From an uncultured Bacteroidota bacterium (GTDB lineage: Bacteria; Bacteroidota; Bacteroidia; Chitinophagales; Chitinophagaceae): a stretch of 7,479 nt of DNA. The notes beneath the pieces were generated by a model. That model was not told where the DNA came from and did no database searches. It was given only the letters and a program-made list of their open reading frames with translations. The position numbers were made by a program, and so were the translations under genes. Each line of letters starts with the position of its first letter. The stretch's first letter is position 1. This document shows positions 5,415-7,479 of the stretch, in pieces. The stretch covers positions 1 to 7,479 of the forward strand of contig CAMPKR010000117.1 of assembly GCA_946887345.1 (NCBI GenBank), read 5' to 3'.

Positions 5415-7364
5415 ATGAGGAAAGTTTACTTAGTAATTATTACAGTTTTATCATCACTTACTTCCACTACGATTTCGGCGCAGACAGATAGTACCATAGG
5501 TACTAATGTATCAGGAGGCGCTACGAACAACTATAAGACGCTGGCACATGCGCTTTGCGACGGACTACCCAGCGACAGACAAAAAGCGAATGCCATATAT
5601 AACTGGATAACTCACAACATAAAATATGATGTGAAGGCACTGAAAAAGACAAGCCTGGAACCTGATAAGGTGGAGAAGGTATTGAAGAGGAGAAAGGCAG
5701 TTTGTGACGGTTACTCGAAACTCTTTACCGCTCTTTGTGAAGAAGCAGGCCTGAAGGCGGTAACCATAGATGGGTACGCCAAAGACTGGATGTTTGACAA
5801 TGGCGACCAAATGTATATTCCCCGCCATGCGTGGAATGCAGTATATGTAGAAGGGAAGTGGCACCTGGTAGAAGCAACCTGGGGGGCAGGCCACCTGACA
5901 CAGGAGCCGGGCTGGTTTAAAAAGCTATTCGGCGGAAAAAAGAACCCATTTGCAACCGGCAAACTGAAATTCAAATTTAACTACGACCCTACACACTTCC
6001 TGATGGATCCGCTGACTTTCCGCAAGACACATTTACCTACTGATCCACTGTGGCAGCTTACCGACAGCATGATGCCTATAACAGTATTTGAAGCAGGCGA
6101 CAGCGCAATAGACAAATTTAATGCGAAGTATAGTGTACTTGTAGAAAACCTGCCCGAACTGGACAGGATCAACAAACTGGATGAATGGAAACGTAGCCAG
6201 GAGACGGCAAAACGTATTACAGAATTCAACCCACGCTTTAGGGTGGAGATGGCATTTAAGTATCATGCAGATGCGCTGGACTCCCTCTCAGCTGCACTGG
6301 TGAATAAAAGTACGTCGTTCCAGGCTTTGGTATCTGCCAAAGACGAACTAAAAAAAGCTGAGAAGGAAATCGCCACACAGAAAAGCACTATTTCTACAGA
6401 ATACTCGGTGCTGAAGAAAAAGAACAAGACCAAAAACCTGGACGCCAAAGAACACATACGAAAACTGACCAGCGACAACAAAAGCCAGATGGCAGCCTGC
6501 AAGTCAAGAATAAACTCGGCCAATAATAGGTTTAAGGCTGTGGTGAATAAGGAAAAAGCCGCGGTGAAGAAAAACAATATGCTGCTGACAGCAAAACCAG
6601 GCACTGCCGTGAAGCTGAAAGAAGAAGATGCAACTGCTCCCGGCCTGATGACCATAGAGAGCAATGTAGACAAAGGCAACGCCAAGATACAAGAGCTAAA
6701 GCAAATAATAGAAGAGAAGAAAAAACTAATAGAAACTACGAAGAAGCAAAATGACAAACGACTAGACTCACTGGCCCTGAGCTTCAGGGTATGCGATTCT
6801 GCACTGGTGAAAGAAACCATCGCCCGCCTGAACATGCACGACAATTATGATGACGAGGTAATAAAATGGAATAGCATAGTAAAGAAGACGAGGCTGAACG
6901 ACCTGGACACCCTGCAGAAGTACTTCTTTGCCGGATATGATTCTACGTTGATCTACTACGAATCGGCCAGGGCATCGCATTGGGAACAATTGGAACTATA
7001 CCGCAAGAACTTTAAAGAGATAGAAAAATACAAACGCAGGAATACGAAGAATACTGCCTTCCTGTCGCAGTATAACACCATGGTGAACGAGTACAACAAC
7101 AGCAACGAAGGTTACATGCAACTACTCAGTGATTTTGCCAGCTATATACAAGAGAACAAAAGCATCTTCACTAATGTAGTGAACCTATACAAACGCCAGG
7201 AGAAGCTGGTAGAATACATGAAAAAGTCGGAAGACACACGCAAGAAACTGGAAGAGGAAAATCTTGCAAAGAAAGAAGCCTTTGACAAGAAGGAAAATGA
7301 GAAACAACGTGACGCGATAAAAGCGACTACCAAGAAAATAGAAAAAGTACTTGCAGTAAAATAG
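5415..7364 (+). CDS. Secreted transglutaminase-like (kyphoskoliosis-type) protein with long coiled-coil C-terminal half
   Basis: A 649-residue protein with a signal peptide at 1-22 (cleavage before Gln23). Residues about 40-225 form a transglutaminase/protease-like domain of the bacterial KY type. The nucleophile is Cys97 in AVCDGYSKLF and the His is His138 in RHAWNAVYVEGKWH. The third position, normally Asp in WxLvDaTWG, is Glu153 (LVEATWG). The segment YDPTHFLMDP...PLWQL (190-215) matches the tail usually found after this core. The remaining two thirds is lysine- and glutamate-rich and mostly helical, with likely coiled coils near 302-385, 420-455 and 590-649, and no domain I recognise. Members could cross-link, hydrolyse or bind peptides or cell-wall material; activity here is uncertain because of the Asp-to-Glu change. 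ATG 5415 is supported by the signal peptide directly behind it. The gene is monocistronic: a -7-like element lies 70 bp upstream and a strong terminator 20 bp downstream. Confidence 0.88.
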   Translation: MRKVYLVIITVLSSLTSTTISAQTDSTIGTNVSGGATNNYKTLAHALCDGLPSDRQKANAIYNWITHNIKYDVKALKKTSLEPDKVEKVLKRRKAVCDGYSKLFTALCEEAGLKAVTIDGYAKDWMFDNGDQMYIPRHAWNAVYVEGKWHLVEATWGAGHLTQEPGWFKKLFGGKKNPFATGKLKFKFNYDPTHFLMDPLTFRKTHLPTDPLWQLTDSMMPITVFEAGDSAIDKFNAKYSVLVENLPELDRINKLDEWKRSQETAKRITEFNPRFRVEMAFKYHADALDSLSAALVNKSTSFQALVSAKDELKKAEKEIATQKSTISTEYSVLKKKNKTKNLDAKEHIRKLTSDNKSQMAACKSRINSANNRFKAVVNKEKAAVKKNNMLLTAKPGTAVKLKEEDATAPGLMTIESNVDKGNAKIQELKQIIEEKKKLIETTKKQNDKRLDSLALSFRVCDSALVKETIARLNMHDNYDDEVIKWNSIVKKTRLNDLDTLQKYFFAGYDSTLIYYESARASHWEQLELYRKNFKEIEKYKRRNTKNTAFLSQYNTMVNEYNNSNEGYMQLLSDFASYIQENKSIFTNVVNLYKRQEKLVEYMKKSEDTRKKLEEENLAKKEAFDKKENEKQRDAIKATTKKIEKVLAVK

Positions 7365-7383
7365 GCAGTACTGAAAGTCAGCG

Positions 7384-7410
7384 AAGGCGGGAAATTCCCG
7401 CCTTTTTTTT
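7384..7410 (+). terminator. Strong intrinsic terminator after the transglutaminase-like gene
   Basis: An 8-bp perfect GC-rich stem (AAGGCGGG at 7384-7391 pairing with CCCGCCTT at 7397-7404) closes a 5-base AAATT loop and runs straight into eight T residues (7403-7410). It starts 20 bp after the TAG of the upstream gene. There is no matching T-tract on the other strand, so it acts for plus-strand transcripts only. Confidence 0.95.
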
Positions 7411-7416
7411 CATTTA

Positions 7417-7452
7417 TACCAGATGGTCATCGGTGTAACTACCAGGTGATCA
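7417..7452. repeat. Imperfect 13-bp direct repeat, 23 bp centre to centre
   Basis: TACCAGATGGTCA (7417-7429) recurs as TACCAGGTGATCA (7440-7452), 11 of 13 identical, with a 10-bp spacer. The pair sits after the terminator in the noncoding end of the window, where no ORF is visible. A spacing of about two helical turns would suit a regulator site for a gene beyond the right edge, but two copies in 36 bp is thin evidence. Confidence 0.35.
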
Positions 7453-7479
7453 AGTAAAATTAAATATTCTCTTAATATA

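Noticed and set aside
6263..6844. A 193-codon minus-strand open frame antisense to the coiled-coil region
   Set aside because: The Ser/Phe-rich product is what the reverse strand of Lys/Glu-rich codons gives; there is no promoter, start context or family match.

Overview
The window looks like chromosomal DNA from a member of the Bacteroidota, possibly a Chitinophagales-type organism; the genus cannot be read from the sequence. The evidence is exact TAnnTTTG-type -7 elements in the one divergent intergenic region, A-rich start-codon contexts without clear Shine-Dalgarno sites, several signal peptides ending in Ser-Ala-Gln, and families common in that phylum (YceI, kyphoskoliosis-type transglutaminase, FkbM methyltransferase). 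No rRNA, tRNA, CRISPR array, insertion sequence or phage gene is visible.

Layout. The left two thirds (1-5245) carry five genes on the minus strand, read from right to left. They are a secreted YceI-family protein (4718-5245), a Wzz-type polysaccharide co-polymerase without a kinase domain (3728-4678), an O-antigen ligase/Wzy-type polymerase (2273-3721), a secreted right-handed parallel beta-helix (pectate-lyase-like) protein (748-2256), and an FkbM-family methyltransferase that runs off the left edge (1-726). The last four are separated by only 6, 16 and 21 bp, so they are almost certainly co-transcribed; the YceI gene lies 39 bp upstream with no terminator between. A 169-bp divergent region (5246-5414) separates this run from a plus-strand gene (5415-7364) for a secreted transglutaminase-like protein with a long, lysine-rich coiled-coil C-terminal half. 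That gene ends at a strong intrinsic terminator (7384-7410). The last 69 bp hold only a short imperfect direct repeat.

How the genes fit together. The minus-strand group reads as part of an exopolysaccharide, capsule or O-antigen locus. Wzz and the Wzy/WaaL-like protein would set chain length and polymerise or ligate the glycan. The beta-helix protein would bind, cleave or epimerise it outside the inner membrane. FkbM would O-methylate a sugar. The locus probably continues to the left, where glycosyltransferases, a flippase and an outer-membrane exporter would be expected. The transglutaminase-like gene is a separate unit with no visible link to the polysaccharide genes.

Overall this is a fairly ordinary polysaccharide locus edge. 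I found no clear undescribed system. The points most worth a second look are the Asp-to-Glu change at the third catalytic position of the transglutaminase-like protein and its uncharacterised coiled-coil half, the beta-helix gene embedded between polymerase and methyltransferase, and a C7 tract in the wzz-like gene just before its last membrane segment.
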